This document shows, one piece after another, positions 26,129-34,567 of a DNA stretch of 64,000 nt. The stretch's first letter is position 1. Every line of letters starts with the position of its first letter. Source of the DNA: RUG714 sp964623515 (GTDB lineage Bacteria > Bacillota > Clostridia > Oscillospirales > Acutalibacteraceae); NCBI GenBank assembly GCA_964623515.1, contig CAZURV010000008.1, positions 9,697 through 73,696 of the forward strand, written 5' to 3'. The notes beneath the pieces are model-generated. The model saw only the letters and a list, made by a program, of their open reading frames with translations, made no database searches and had not been told where the DNA came from. Made by a program: the position numbers and the translations under genes.

Positions 26129-27628
26129 ATGGCAAAGAAAAAATTATTTAAAAGCAACGGCCTTGATTATAAACAGACGTTTTTGCTTGGATTCGGGTTC
26201 ATGGGGTGTATGCTTTTCTGGAGTATTTACAATTCTTATGTTCCCGTAATTTTAAAGTCTCAGCTTGATTCTTTGTGGGGACCGGTTGCCTCGTTTATCG
26301 AAGCGCACCCGTTTTTTAAGTGGGTATCCGTTCCGCTTATTGTTAATGCAATTATGACGATTGACAATATTTTCGGCGTTCTTTTCCAGCCCATGTTTGG
26401 CAAAAAGAGCGACCTTACAAAATCAAAATACGGAAAAAGAATGCCTTTTATACTTCGAGGGCTTCCTATTTGCGCAGTTTTATTTGCATTCATTCCGGTT
26501 GCCGCAAAAACCGTAGGAAGCTTCGGTTGGCTGGGAATAGGCATTATGATGCTTATTATTATCGCATTTAACTTCACAATGTCCGTATGGCGTAGCCCTG
26601 TTGTTGCACTTATGCCGGACTATACGCCGAGCGAGTTGCAGAGCGACGGCAACGCCGTTATCAACATCACAGGCGGAGTCGGTCAGCTGATAGGATTTGT
26701 TATCGGTTCAATCGTAAGTGCGATTGGATTTAAGGAAGCAATTGATAATGGTGATTACACCGCAATATTTGTTGCCGGCGCAATTATATGCGTTTTATGT
26801 ATGCTCGTTGTTTTCTCATATGTGAGAAAGCACGGCAAGGAACGCGATTTATCTTCTCAGCTTCAGCAGGCAGAAGAAAATGCGGAAACAGACGCGCCTG
26901 CAAAGAAAAAAATAAAAATTAAAAATCTTGATCTTGATAAATCTCAGAGAAGAAGTCTTTATTTCTGTCTTGTAGCCCTGTTCTTCATTTGCAATGCCAC
27001 AGAGGCTATTATTCCGAACTTTACGAACTTTGCAAATGAAACGCTTGATATAGCTCCGATTTATTCAACCATTATGATGGGTGTGTTTGCTGTAAGTCTT
27101 GTAGCCTTTGCGATTCCTGCAGGTATCCTTGGCAGAAAATGGGGCAGAAAGAAAACAATATGCACAGGTTTGATCGCAGTTATCATTATGTTTGCGTTTT
27201 ACATAATTATTTCAATGATTATTCCGTCAATTATGGGAATCGGTAATACCGAAGAACTTAAAACTCAGGCGCCTTGGCTTTGGACAGTTCAATGGATTAT
27301 GCTTTGGTGCGCGCTTGTATTCGGCGGCGGCGCAATCGCGTTTGTAAATATCAATACGCTTCCGATTGTTCTTGCAATGGGCGGACGTGATCTTGTCGGC
27401 ACATTTACCGGTTATTATTACACCGCAACATTTTCCGCAGCCATCACCGGGCCTATTCTTTGCGGACTGCTTGTAGGGTTATTTAATGATAACTACAATG
27501 CTTTGTTCTTGTTCTGCGCAATAGCGTTCCTTATTGGTTTCCTTATGATGCTTCCCGTACATCACGGCGAATCAACCGGAGAAGATGAAGAATGGCTGGA
27601 AAAGGCTGTTGAAGACGCTGACGATTGA
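26129..27628 (+). CDS. MFS transporter, sugar/cation symporter-like (SLC45/GPH type)
   Basis: A 499-residue major facilitator with about twelve transmembrane segments and a charged central loop (near 240-270, lysine-rich). Charged loops typical of the group are visible, such as FQPMFGKKSDLTKSKYGKRM (near 88-107) and GRKWGRKK (near 334). The long N-terminal half and D/E-rich C-terminus match the SLC45-like sugar transporters of Clostridia. AAGGAG precedes ATG 26129. No catabolic gene is adjacent except the sugar O-acetyltransferase downstream, so the substrate is open. Confidence 0.82.
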   Translation: MAKKKLFKSNGLDYKQTFLLGFGFMGCMLFWSIYNSYVPVILKSQLDSLWGPVASFIEAHPFFKWVSVPLIVNAIMTIDNIFGVLFQPMFGKKSDLTKSKYGKRMPFILRGLPICAVLFAFIPVAAKTVGSFGWLGIGIMMLIIIAFNFTMSVWRSPVVALMPDYTPSELQSDGNAVINITGGVGQLIGFVIGSIVSAIGFKEAIDNGDYTAIFVAGAIICVLCMLVVFSYVRKHGKERDLSSQLQQAEENAETDAPAKKKIKIKNLDLDKSQRRSLYFCLVALFFICNATEAIIPNFTNFANETLDIAPIYSTIMMGVFAVSLVAFAIPAGILGRKWGRKKTICTGLIAVIIMFAFYIIISMIIPSIMGIGNTEELKTQAPWLWTVQWIMLWCALVFGGGAIAFVNINTLPIVLAMGGRDLVGTFTGYYYTATFSAAITGPILCGLLVGLFNDNYNALFLFCAIAFLIGFLMMLPVHHGESTGEDEEWLEKAVEDADD

Positions 27629-27661
27629 TTATTCAAAAATAGAATTAAAAAATCATCTGTT

Positions 27662-27698
27662 CAAGGGATACTTTTATTAAGTGGGTATCCCTTGTTTT
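27662..27698 (+). terminator. Terminator after the MFS gene
   Basis: CAAGGGATAC pairs with GTATCCCTTG around a 13-base loop and is followed by TTTT. Confidence 0.82.
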
Positions 27699-27763
27699 AT
27701 ATCATTTCGTGTATAGTTAAACCATAATTTAAACAGATAAAATTTATTTTGCAGGTGTGAGAT

Positions 27764-28435
27764 ATGGATAATAAAATGAACGATTGGGACAGAATGGTAA
27801 GCGGTAAACTGTATAATGCCGCGTCCGAGGATTTAATTAAGAAGCATTCGCTCGGTATGTTGCGCTGTGACAGATACAATCGGATTCCGCTGTGGAGGTA
27901 TGGCGCAAAGCAAAGGGCGTTAAGGCGATTGATTCCATCATCGAAAGGTCAAAATTTTATTGTGTTTGCACCGTTCTATTGTGAGTACGGAGTCAATATT
28001 CGGGTTGGAAAAGAGTGTTTTATAAACTATAACTGCACCTTTTTGGATATATCTCCTATTACTCTTGAAGACGGAGTATGGATAGGCTCAAATGTTACAT
28101 TAGCGACTCCTTTACATCCGTTTCTAGCTGAAGAAAGATTATCTCAGAATTATCCTGACGGATATCACGATTTGGAGTATTCAAAACCTATTGTGATAAA
28201 AAAGAATGTTTGGATTTGTTCAGGTGCAATAGTCAGCGGCGGAGTTACAGTCGGTGAAAACAGCATTGTTGCAGCAGGTGCGGTGGTGGTAAAAGATGTT
28301 CCTGCCGACACGATAGTCGGCGGAGTTCCCGCAAAAGGCATCCGAAAAATTAATGAGGCCGATCGTATAAACGTATGGGAAACATATATTAAGAACGAAA
28401 TGCCGCTCTCGGAACGTGATAAGCGGAAAATGTAA
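27764..28435 (+). CDS. Sugar O-acetyltransferase (maltose/galactoside acetyltransferase family)
   Basis: A 223-residue left-handed beta-helix acetyltransferase. The N-terminal maltose acetyltransferase region (SGKLYNAASEDLI) leads into hexapeptide repeats: VWIGSNVTLATPLHPF with the catalytic His near 114, VWICSGAIVSGGVTVG and AAGAVVVKDVPADTIVGGVPAKGI. Acetyl-CoA is the donor; acceptor sugar unknown. It is separated from the MFS gene by a terminator and so has its own transcript. Confidence 0.88.
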   Translation: MDNKMNDWDRMVSGKLYNAASEDLIKKHSLGMLRCDRYNRIPLWRYGAKQRALRRLIPSSKGQNFIVFAPFYCEYGVNIRVGKECFINYNCTFLDISPITLEDGVWIGSNVTLATPLHPFLAEERLSQNYPDGYHDLEYSKPIVIKKNVWICSGAIVSGGVTVGENSIVAAGAVVVKDVPADTIVGGVPAKGIRKINEADRINVWETYIKNEMPLSERDKRKM

Positions 28436-28447
28436 AATTGTTGATTT

Positions 28448-28619
28448 ATAACCTATTCGCCGATGTCCCCGCCTCTTAGGCGGCAGAGTCCATTTCAGAA
28501 TTTCAGCGGGAGGGATAATCTTCCTCTGAAACCCTGAGGAGCGAATGCTCCCTGCGCAGGTTGCAATCATTTGCAAGCGCCGTTTCAAGCGAACTTGATG
28601 GAGTACTGCTCCAATTGAA
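28448..28619 (+). repeat. Dispersed structured repeat, copy 3
   Basis: About 172 bp; the most diverged copy (GGGAGGGATAATCTTCCTCTG in place of the clean hairpin). It starts 12 bases after the acetyltransferase stop and ends just before the terminator at 28629. Confidence 0.82.
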
Positions 28620-28628
28620 AAGGAATTT

Positions 28629-28652
28629 AACCCGCTGTAAAAACAGCGGGTT
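28629..28652. terminator. Bidirectional terminator
   Basis: AACCCGCTGT-AAAA-ACAGCGGGTT, located between the convergent acetyltransferase and DUF815 genes. Confidence 0.75.
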
Positions 28653-28679
28653 ATTTGTATAATATGCATAAAAGCACGG

Positions 28680-29873
28680 TTATCTGGTATTGAATGTATC
28701 AACGGAAAGAGAATCTATAAACTGTTTTGCAGCCCTTGGATTTCTGCCGTCATTTCTGATTGCAAAAGCCTCGGCTTTGCTGATTAAAAGCTTGCGATTC
28801 ATTTTTATTCCTGCTTTGTCTGCAAGTTCAGTAACGATTTTTTCGTAAAGCAGTTTGTCCGGTTTTGTAAACGTTATTTTCAGCCCGAATCTGGCTGAAA
28901 GGCTTATTATTTCCTGTATCTTGTCGTTTACGCTGATTTCATCGCCTTCACGGTCGCCCGCAATTTCTTTAAATAAATGTCTGTGGTTGCTTGTAACGTA
29001 AATCAACATATTATCGCCTCTACTGTTTACGCTTCCCTCAAGTATTGCCTTCAGTGCGCAGAAGTCTTTGTCATCGGAAGCAAAGGTCAAATCATCTATA
29101 AACAGAATGAATTTAAGCGGATTGTGTGCCAAACGGTCCATAAGTCCCTGTATCAGATAAAGCTGTGTCTTTTTAAGCTCTATCAAACGAAGGCCCCTGT
29201 CGAAAAATTCATTTACCGTTGCTTTAATCGTACTGCTTTTGCCTGTTCCTGCATCACCATAAAGCAAAACATTATTCGCAGGCTTTCCACCGAGAAAAGC
29301 AAGCGTGTTTGCAATAATTTTGTTTTTTTCGGATTCATATCCGTACAGTTCATCAAGTCTTTGGGTATCGGGGTGAAGTATCGGCACGATATTTCCGTCG
29401 CCGTCCAGAATAAACATACGGTGCTTTGAGAAAATTCCGAATCCTTTTGTGTGCATATTTTTTATGCAGTCTTGATATATGGATTCAAAATCCGTTTTAT
29501 TCGACGGAATCAGCGGGAGATTTGCTTCGGGAACGAGCTTTTTAATCTCGCTTCCGTCAAAATCGGAAATTTCCGTAAAAAGCATCAGCTCTTTTTTTAA
29601 CTGATTTTTTAAAAAAGCTTCATCGCCTTTTCCGCTTACGCAGAAATCCGTAAATATATTTTCATTATTTGTTATTATGTCTTTAAGATATCCCGAAAAT
29701 GATTCACTTTTCTTTAACAGCGCGCTTAAAAATTCGCAGTACGCCGAAGCGAGGGCAAGCTTGTCCTTTTCATTGACGGAAAGCAGCTCTATGAATTTTT
29801 CAAAAATATCATCTTCGGTAATGTTTCGGAAAATAATTAAACTTTTAATTTTCAGCAAATAGTTTTTATTCAA
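28680..29873 (-). CDS. DUF815 family AAA ATPase
   Basis: A 397-residue ATPase from TTG 29873, which has AAGAAGGA upstream and gives the family-like start NKNYLLKIKSLIIFRN. An ATG at 29957 with AGGAA before it is also possible and would add 28 unusual residues. Walker A is LLYGDAGTGKSSTIKA (centre of the protein), Walker B is ILFIDDLTF, and the sensor region is IYVTSNHRHLF. The N-terminal 150 residues are helical and not recognisable. The function of DUF815 is unknown. It is downstream of an amino acid ABC operon on the same strand, but a functional link is not evident. Confidence 0.85.
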   Translation of the reverse strand: MNKNYLLKIKSLIIFRNITEDDIFEKFIELLSVNEKDKLALASAYCEFLSALLKKSESFSGYLKDIITNNENIFTDFCVSGKGDEAFLKNQLKKELMLFTEISDFDGSEIKKLVPEANLPLIPSNKTDFESIYQDCIKNMHTKGFGIFSKHRMFILDGDGNIVPILHPDTQRLDELYGYESEKNKIIANTLAFLGGKPANNVLLYGDAGTGKSSTIKATVNEFFDRGLRLIELKKTQLYLIQGLMDRLAHNPLKFILFIDDLTFASDDKDFCALKAILEGSVNSRGDNMLIYVTSNHRHLFKEIAGDREGDEISVNDKIQEIISLSARFGLKITFTKPDKLLYEKIVTELADKAGIKMNRKLLISKAEAFAIRNDGRNPRAAKQFIDSLSVDTFNTR

Positions 29874-29984
29874 AACAGCATCCTTCTTTTCAGTACAGAT
29901 AATATTAACAATATATACAGGCAGTTCTCTGTCCGATAGGAGAAAGAGACCGAGCATATATTTGATTCCTGATTTTCCTTATGA

Positions 29985-30740
29985 TTACGGATTTAAAGTT
30001 TTACTTAAAAATGCACGAAGGATCGGACTTTTGGGATTAGTGAATATTGCTTCAGGGGATCCGATTTCTTCTATTACGCCGTTTGCCATAAATATGATTT
30101 TATCAGCAACATTTTTTGCAAATTCCATTTCGTGCGTTACAACTATCATTGTAGAGTCATCGCTTTTCAGCGAACGGATAACATTGAGTACTTCTCCCGT
30201 AAGTTCGGGGTCGAGGGCCGAAGTTGGTTCGTCAAAACACAGAATATCAGGGGACATAGCAAGCGCCCTTGCTATCGCAACTCTCTGTTGCTGTCCGCCT
30301 GAAAGCTGGCAGGGATAAAAATTCTTTTTATCTGAAAGACCTACTCGTTCAATTGTACGCAAAGCGTTTTTTTCTATGTTTTCCTTGCTGTCCGTTTTCA
30401 TCATTTGCGGAGCAAGCATGATGTTCTGCAAAACTGTATACTGCGGAAAAAGATTGAATTGCTGAAAAACAAGACCAAAATGCAGCCTTTTATTACGCAA
30501 ATCTTTTTCTTTGATTTTTTTATCGGTTTCTCCGTTATAAATCACTTCTCCGGCGACTGTGATTGTGCCGTGTTCCGCAAACTCCAAAAAATTTATGCAT
30601 CGGAGAAGCGTAGTTTTGCCTGAACCGGATGAACCTATAATTGCCAGAACTTCGCCTTTTTTAAGGCTGAAATCAATTCCTTTCAGCACTTTTGTTCTCC
30701 CGAAACTTTTCCTTAAATCTTTTATTTCCAGAATAGCCAT
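29985..30740 (-). CDS. Polar amino acid ABC transporter, ATP-binding protein
   Basis: A 251-residue ATPase of the GlnQ/HisP family. Walker A is IIGSSGSGKTTLLRC (near 34-48), Q-loop VFQQFNLFPQ, signature LSGGQQQRVAIARA and Walker B ILCFDEPTSALDPE; the H-loop is VVTHEM. It is the last gene of the SBP-permease-ATPase unit on the minus strand, 12 bases after the permease. The cargo cannot be determined from the ATPase. Confidence 0.94.
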   Translation of the reverse strand: MAILEIKDLRKSFGRTKVLKGIDFSLKKGEVLAIIGSSGSGKTTLLRCINFLEFAEHGTITVAGEVIYNGETDKKIKEKDLRNKRLHFGLVFQQFNLFPQYTVLQNIMLAPQMMKTDSKENIEKNALRTIERVGLSDKKNFYPCQLSGGQQQRVAIARALAMSPDILCFDEPTSALDPELTGEVLNVIRSLKSDDSTMIVVTHEMEFAKNVADKIIFMANGVIEEIGSPEAIFTNPKSPILRAFLSKTLNP

Positions 30741-30752
30741 TATTTACCTCCT

Positions 30753-31412
30753 TCAGATACTGAAATAACTCATTTTCTTTTCGATTGCATTGAATAAAAG
30801 CGTGAGTATTCCGCAGAATGCAAGGAAGAATCCGGCTGTGTAAAACAGAGGCCATATGATAGCTTCCGTTGTTATGTAGTCTTCGCCGTATCTGATAAGC
30901 TCTATAATCGCAATTGTTCTCGCAAGCGAGGTGTCTTTAACAAGCGTTATGATTTCATTACTCATCGGCGGTACGATTCTTTTGATAACCTGAAGGAGCG
31001 TTACCCTGAAGAATATTTGACTCCTTGTCATTCCCAGCACCAGACCGGCTTCTTGTTGTCCTTTGGGAATGGATTGAATCCCGCCCCTGTATATTTCGGA
31101 AAAGTAACATGCATAGTTGATGATAAAAGCGATGCATGCCGCTTTGAAACGGTAAGTATTATCGGTAGCAATTCCGAAAATCAGGCCCGGACCGTAAAAC
31201 ACGATTATAATCTGAAGCATAAGCGGCGTGCCGCGGATTATCCAGATAATGATTTTTATCAGTGCGCTGAGCGGTTTGAATTTTGACATAGAGCCGAAGC
31301 TCAGCGCAAGACCGAACGGAAGCGCAAACGCCAGTGTGATTCCGAAAAGCTTGAAATTGATCCAAAACCCTTTTAAAAGCTCCAGCGTAACTTCCAGAAA
31401 AGAAGTTCCCAT
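30753..31412 (-). CDS. Polar amino acid ABC transporter, permease
   Basis: A 219-residue HisMQ/GlnP-type permease with about five membrane segments. The family start region LLKGFWINFKLFGITLAFALP, the RGTPLMLQI motif (near 69) and the EAA loop QQEAGLVLGMTRSQIFFRV (near 138) are visible. GGAGGGAATGAG precedes ATG 31412. It is likely a homodimer because only one permease gene is present. Confidence 0.92.
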   Translation of the reverse strand: MGTSFLEVTLELLKGFWINFKLFGITLAFALPFGLALSFGSMSKFKPLSALIKIIIWIIRGTPLMLQIIIVFYGPGLIFGIATDNTYRFKAACIAFIINYACYFSEIYRGGIQSIPKGQQEAGLVLGMTRSQIFFRVTLLQVIKRIVPPMSNEIITLVKDTSLARTIAIIELIRYGEDYITTEAIIWPLFYTAGFFLAFCGILTLLFNAIEKKMSYFSI

Positions 31413-31434
31413 CTCATTCCCTCCAAAGAAAACA

Positions 31435-31458
31435 GGCAGAGAGCAAGAGCCCTCTGCC
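31435..31458 (-). terminator. Intercistronic hairpin between binding protein and permease
   Basis: On the minus strand GGCAGAG pairs with CTCTGCC, followed by TGTTTTCTTT. It probably acts as a partial terminator that keeps binding-protein transcript in excess of permease transcript. Confidence 0.6.
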
Positions 31459-31472
31459 CGGATTTATTGAAA

Positions 31473-32285
31473 TTATTTTGCAATATCAACGCCGTATTTA
31501 TCAGAAAGTGTTTGAAGTGTTCCGTCGGTTTTTGAGGCTGCAATAAATTTATTAAGTTCTGCAAGCACGTCAGAACCTTGTCTTACACCTACGCCATATT
31601 CTTCTGTTGTGAGAGAAAGCTTGTATGTAAGATCAGAAAAATCTCCGCCATCGGCAGTCATCGTGTTTGCCATTGTGGAGTCGATGATGCATGCGTCTGA
31701 TGTGCCGGATTTCACTTCTTTTAAAGCGTCTGCCTGTGCGGTTAAAGATACAATATTGCTTGTATATTTCTTTGCTTCGGTTTCTCCTGCTGAACCTTTT
31801 TCAACGGCGATTGTTAAGTATTTTAATTCATCTGCCGTATCAACAACCTTATCTGCTTTCATAACAACAACCTGGCTGTTGCCGGCGTATGCATTCGAAA
31901 CATCGCAGTTCTTCTTAACGGAATCGCTGATTGTCATTCCGTTCCAGATACAATCGATTGTTTTTCCTTTGAGTTCAATGAACTTGTTGTCCCATTTGAT
32001 TTCAACAAACTCAACTTCAACACCGATTGATTTTGCAAAAGCTTCTGCAAATTCAGCGTCAAAACCTGTCCATTCGCCATCTTCCTTGTAATCAATAGGC
32101 TTGTAGTCCGTAACGCCTACAACGAGCTTGCCTTTTTCCTTTATGTAGGCAAGATCCGAATCGGTTGCGGTATTCTGTGAGGTGTTGTCTGACGCGTCAG
32201 CGTCTTTCTTGGTGCATGCCGAGAACATAAACAAAACCGAAAGCACCATCAGTGCTGCAATTACAGCGGATAAAAACTTTTTCAT
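31473..32285 (-). CDS. Polar amino acid ABC transporter, substrate-binding lipoprotein
   Basis: A 270-residue periplasmic-binding-protein-like lipoprotein. The signal peptide ends in the lipobox LFMFSAC (Cys near 24), followed by a Lys/Asp/Ser-rich linker. The SBP_bac_3 domain shows KLVVGVTDYKPIDYKEDGEW and GFDAEFAEAFAKSIGVEVEF. The first gene of the operon, with AAGGAG before ATG 32285. Specificity (for example cystine, glutamine or arginine) is not decided by what I can see. Confidence 0.92.
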   Translation of the reverse strand: MKKFLSAVIAALMVLSVLFMFSACTKKDADASDNTSQNTATDSDLAYIKEKGKLVVGVTDYKPIDYKEDGEWTGFDAEFAEAFAKSIGVEVEFVEIKWDNKFIELKGKTIDCIWNGMTISDSVKKNCDVSNAYAGNSQVVVMKADKVVDTADELKYLTIAVEKGSAGETEAKKYTSNIVSLTAQADALKEVKSGTSDACIIDSTMANTMTADGGDFSDLTYKLSLTTEEYGVGVRQGSDVLAELNKFIAASKTDGTLQTLSDKYGVDIAK

Positions 32286-32346
32286 TCCTTTTCTCCTTGC
32301 TTCATTAAAAAATATGATTGATTCAGCGTGAAATTGATTTAACGAG

Positions 32347-32358
32347 TTAGCACGCTAA
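32347..32358. promoter_or_regulatory. Operator-like palindrome in the ABC leader
   Basis: TTAGCACGCTAA is a near-perfect palindrome with five-base arms. It falls about ten bases downstream of the predicted start of the minus-strand ABC transcript, a location where a repressor could act. Confidence 0.4.
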
Positions 32359-32373
32359 ATTGACAACGTGTAT

Positions 32374-32402
32374 ATTATAACACTTTTTTCCTAAAAAGTA
32401 AA
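32374..32402 (-). promoter_or_regulatory. Promoter of the minus-strand ABC operon
   Basis: On the minus strand TTTACT, 17 bases, TATAAT, about 90 bases before the binding-protein start. Confidence 0.58.
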
Positions 32403-32509
32403 TATGAAATGTAATATTTTATAAGAATACCCATATCATTGTGCGTTAGTTATTGGAGATTTATATAAATATAAATGCCAAAGGTGGGTAAAATTATGAA
32501 ATTTTTCGC

Positions 32510-32538
32510 TTGACACAGCGGCGCTGTATTGATATAAT
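32510..32538 (+). promoter_or_regulatory. Sigma-A promoter of the leu-ilv operon
   Basis: Consensus TTGACA, 17 bases, consensus TATAAT. It is followed directly by the T-box leader. Confidence 0.88.
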
Positions 32539-32545
32539 GTATAAA

Positions 32546-32819
32546 AATGCAATACATAAAGCGAAGAAGGGAATCAGTAGCATTCAATTCGATTGCAGAG
32601 AGTCGGTGTAGGCTGTAAACCGATATCGGATGTTTGTGAAACTCCTCCCGGAGCTGCCGTTGCAAAGGCTTTGGCTGTGTAGTGACGGACGGTTTATCCC
32701 CGATATAAGGATACGCCTGTTATAATGCAGGAATGAGCGGCCGGTGATCGGCAATTAGAGTGGTACCGCGGAATTGTTTTATACTTTCGTCTCTGAATTT
32801 TCAGGACGGGAGTTTTTTT
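32546..32819 (+). promoter_or_regulatory. T-box leader, leucine-type (CUC specifier)
   Basis: A T-box riboswitch that senses uncharged tRNA and controls readthrough into the operon. The T-box sequence AGAGTGGTACCGCGG is at 32757-32771. Stem I shows the AGAGAGTCGGTG element (near 32598) and, in the specifier loop, GAAACTCCTCCCGGAG near 32638-32653; by alignment with classic leaders the specifier is CTC, a leucine codon. The terminator hairpin at 32783-32819 (CGTCTCTGA / TCAGGACGGGAG) ends in seven T. The downstream gene leuA agrees with a Leu specifier. Confidence 0.93.
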
Positions 32820-32881
32820 ATTACAACTGTTCAGGTAGATTATCTGCGGATGTAAATTATCGTAATTAAAGGGGTAAATGT

Positions 32882-34549
32882 ATGAAAAATTATCAGAAAT
32901 ACCATAAGCAGTATTTTAATCCTCCATACTGCGGGAAGAAATGGGCCGAGAAAGACAGCGTGGAAAAAGCGCCCGTTTGGTGCAGTGTGGATTTGAGAGA
33001 CGGAAATCAGTCTCTTATGGTGCCGATGAGCCTTGAGGAAAAACTCGAATTTTTTCAGCTTTTGGTAAAAATCGGTTTCAAGGAAATTGAGGTAGGCTTT
33101 CCGGCGGCAAGTGAAACGGAATATAATTTTCTGCGTGCGTTGATAGAAAAAAATATGGTACCGGACGATGTAACGCTTCAGGTGCTTACGCAGGCGCGAG
33201 AACATATCATCAGAAAAACTTTTGAAGCAATTCACGGCGCAAAGAATGTTATTGTTCATGTGTACAATTCAACATCTGTTGCCCAAAGAGAACAGGTATT
33301 CAAAAAAGATAAAGATGAAATTAAACAGATTGCGGTAGACGGCGCAAAACTTCTTATGGATTTATCAAAAGAGTCAGCTTGTGAAAATATGCGATTTGAG
33401 TATTCTCCGGAATCTTTTACCGGAACCGAGCCCGAATATGCGCTTGAGGTCTGCAATGCAGTGCTTGACGTATGGAAGCCGACTGCAGATAAAAAAGCCA
33501 TCATAAATCTTCCGGTAACCGTTGAACATTCTATGCCGCACGTTTATGCAAATCAGATTGAATATATGTGTGACAATCTGAAATACCGTGAAAACATTGT
33601 GGTTTCGCTTCATCCGCATAACGATAGGGGCTGTGCGGTTGCGGACGCGGAGTTTGGTCTTCTCGCAGGGGCGGACAGAATTGAAGGCACGCTTTTCGGA
33701 AACGGAGAGCGTACCGGAAACGTAGATATTGTGACGCTCGCAATCAATATGTTTTCGCAGGGTGTGGATCCGGAACTCGATTTTTCAAATATGCCTGAAA
33801 TCGCAGAACTGTATGAGCGCGTAACCAGAATGCATATTTACGACAGAAATCCTTATGCCGGCAAGCTCGTTTTCGCCGCGTTCTCGGGTTCTCATCAGGA
33901 CGCGATTGCAAAGGGTATGAAATACAGAAAAGAACATAATCTCGATTATTGGACCGTTCCTTATCTTCCGATTGACCCGAAAGATGTGGGGAGGGAATAT
34001 GAAACCGATGTCATTCGTATCAATTCGCAGAGCGGAAAAGGCGGAATCGGTTATATGCTCGAACACAAATTCGGCTATATTCTCCCGCCTAAAATGAGAG
34101 AGTCCGTGGGTTATACCGTTAAGAACGTATCCGATAAACTTCATAAGGAACTTTCACCGGATGAAGTATTCGGTATATTCAAAGATGAATATATCAATCT
34201 GAATTCACCTATAGAACTTGTGGATTATCATTTTGTGCGCAATCCCGAAATCAGGGTTACGCTTACCATTCTCAAAGACGGAAAGCAGTTTGATTGTTCC
34301 GCAAAGGGGAACGGCAGGCTTGATGCGGTAAGCAACGCGATTAAACAGCATCTCGGCGTTTCCTATTCAAACCTTAACTATACCGAGCATGCACTTTCCG
34401 AAGGATCAAATTCACAGGCCGTTACATATGTGAGCATAACTATGGATGACGGCAGCATCAGCTACGGTGCAGGTGTTAACGATGATATTATCGCTTCATC
34501 CATCAACGCACTGTTTACTGCAATCAACCGAAAATTATTAAAGAAGTAA
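32882..34549 (+). CDS. leuA: 2-isopropylmalate synthase, type 2 (LeuA)
   Basis: A 555-residue enzyme condensing acetyl-CoA with 2-ketoisovalerate, the committed step of leucine synthesis. The catalytic barrel shows WCSVDLRDGNQSLMVPM (near 38-54), the HPHNDRG metal site (near 242) and GTLFGNGERTGNVD (near 267). The N-terminal extension (KYHKQYFNPP) and the C-terminal LeuA dimer/regulatory domain (after about 420) mark the long type 2 form. AAGGGG precedes ATG 32882. It is the first gene after the T-box. Confidence 0.95.
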   Translation: MKNYQKYHKQYFNPPYCGKKWAEKDSVEKAPVWCSVDLRDGNQSLMVPMSLEEKLEFFQLLVKIGFKEIEVGFPAASETEYNFLRALIEKNMVPDDVTLQVLTQAREHIIRKTFEAIHGAKNVIVHVYNSTSVAQREQVFKKDKDEIKQIAVDGAKLLMDLSKESACENMRFEYSPESFTGTEPEYALEVCNAVLDVWKPTADKKAIINLPVTVEHSMPHVYANQIEYMCDNLKYRENIVVSLHPHNDRGCAVADAEFGLLAGADRIEGTLFGNGERTGNVDIVTLAINMFSQGVDPELDFSNMPEIAELYERVTRMHIYDRNPYAGKLVFAAFSGSHQDAIAKGMKYRKEHNLDYWTVPYLPIDPKDVGREYETDVIRINSQSGKGGIGYMLEHKFGYILPPKMRESVGYTVKNVSDKLHKELSPDEVFGIFKDEYINLNSPIELVDYHFVRNPEIRVTLTILKDGKQFDCSAKGNGRLDAVSNAIKQHLGVSYSNLNYTEHALSEGSNSQAVTYVSITMDDGSISYGAGVNDDIIASSINALFTAINRKLLKK

Positions 34550-34567
34550 ACCTTGGGGTGATTAAAC

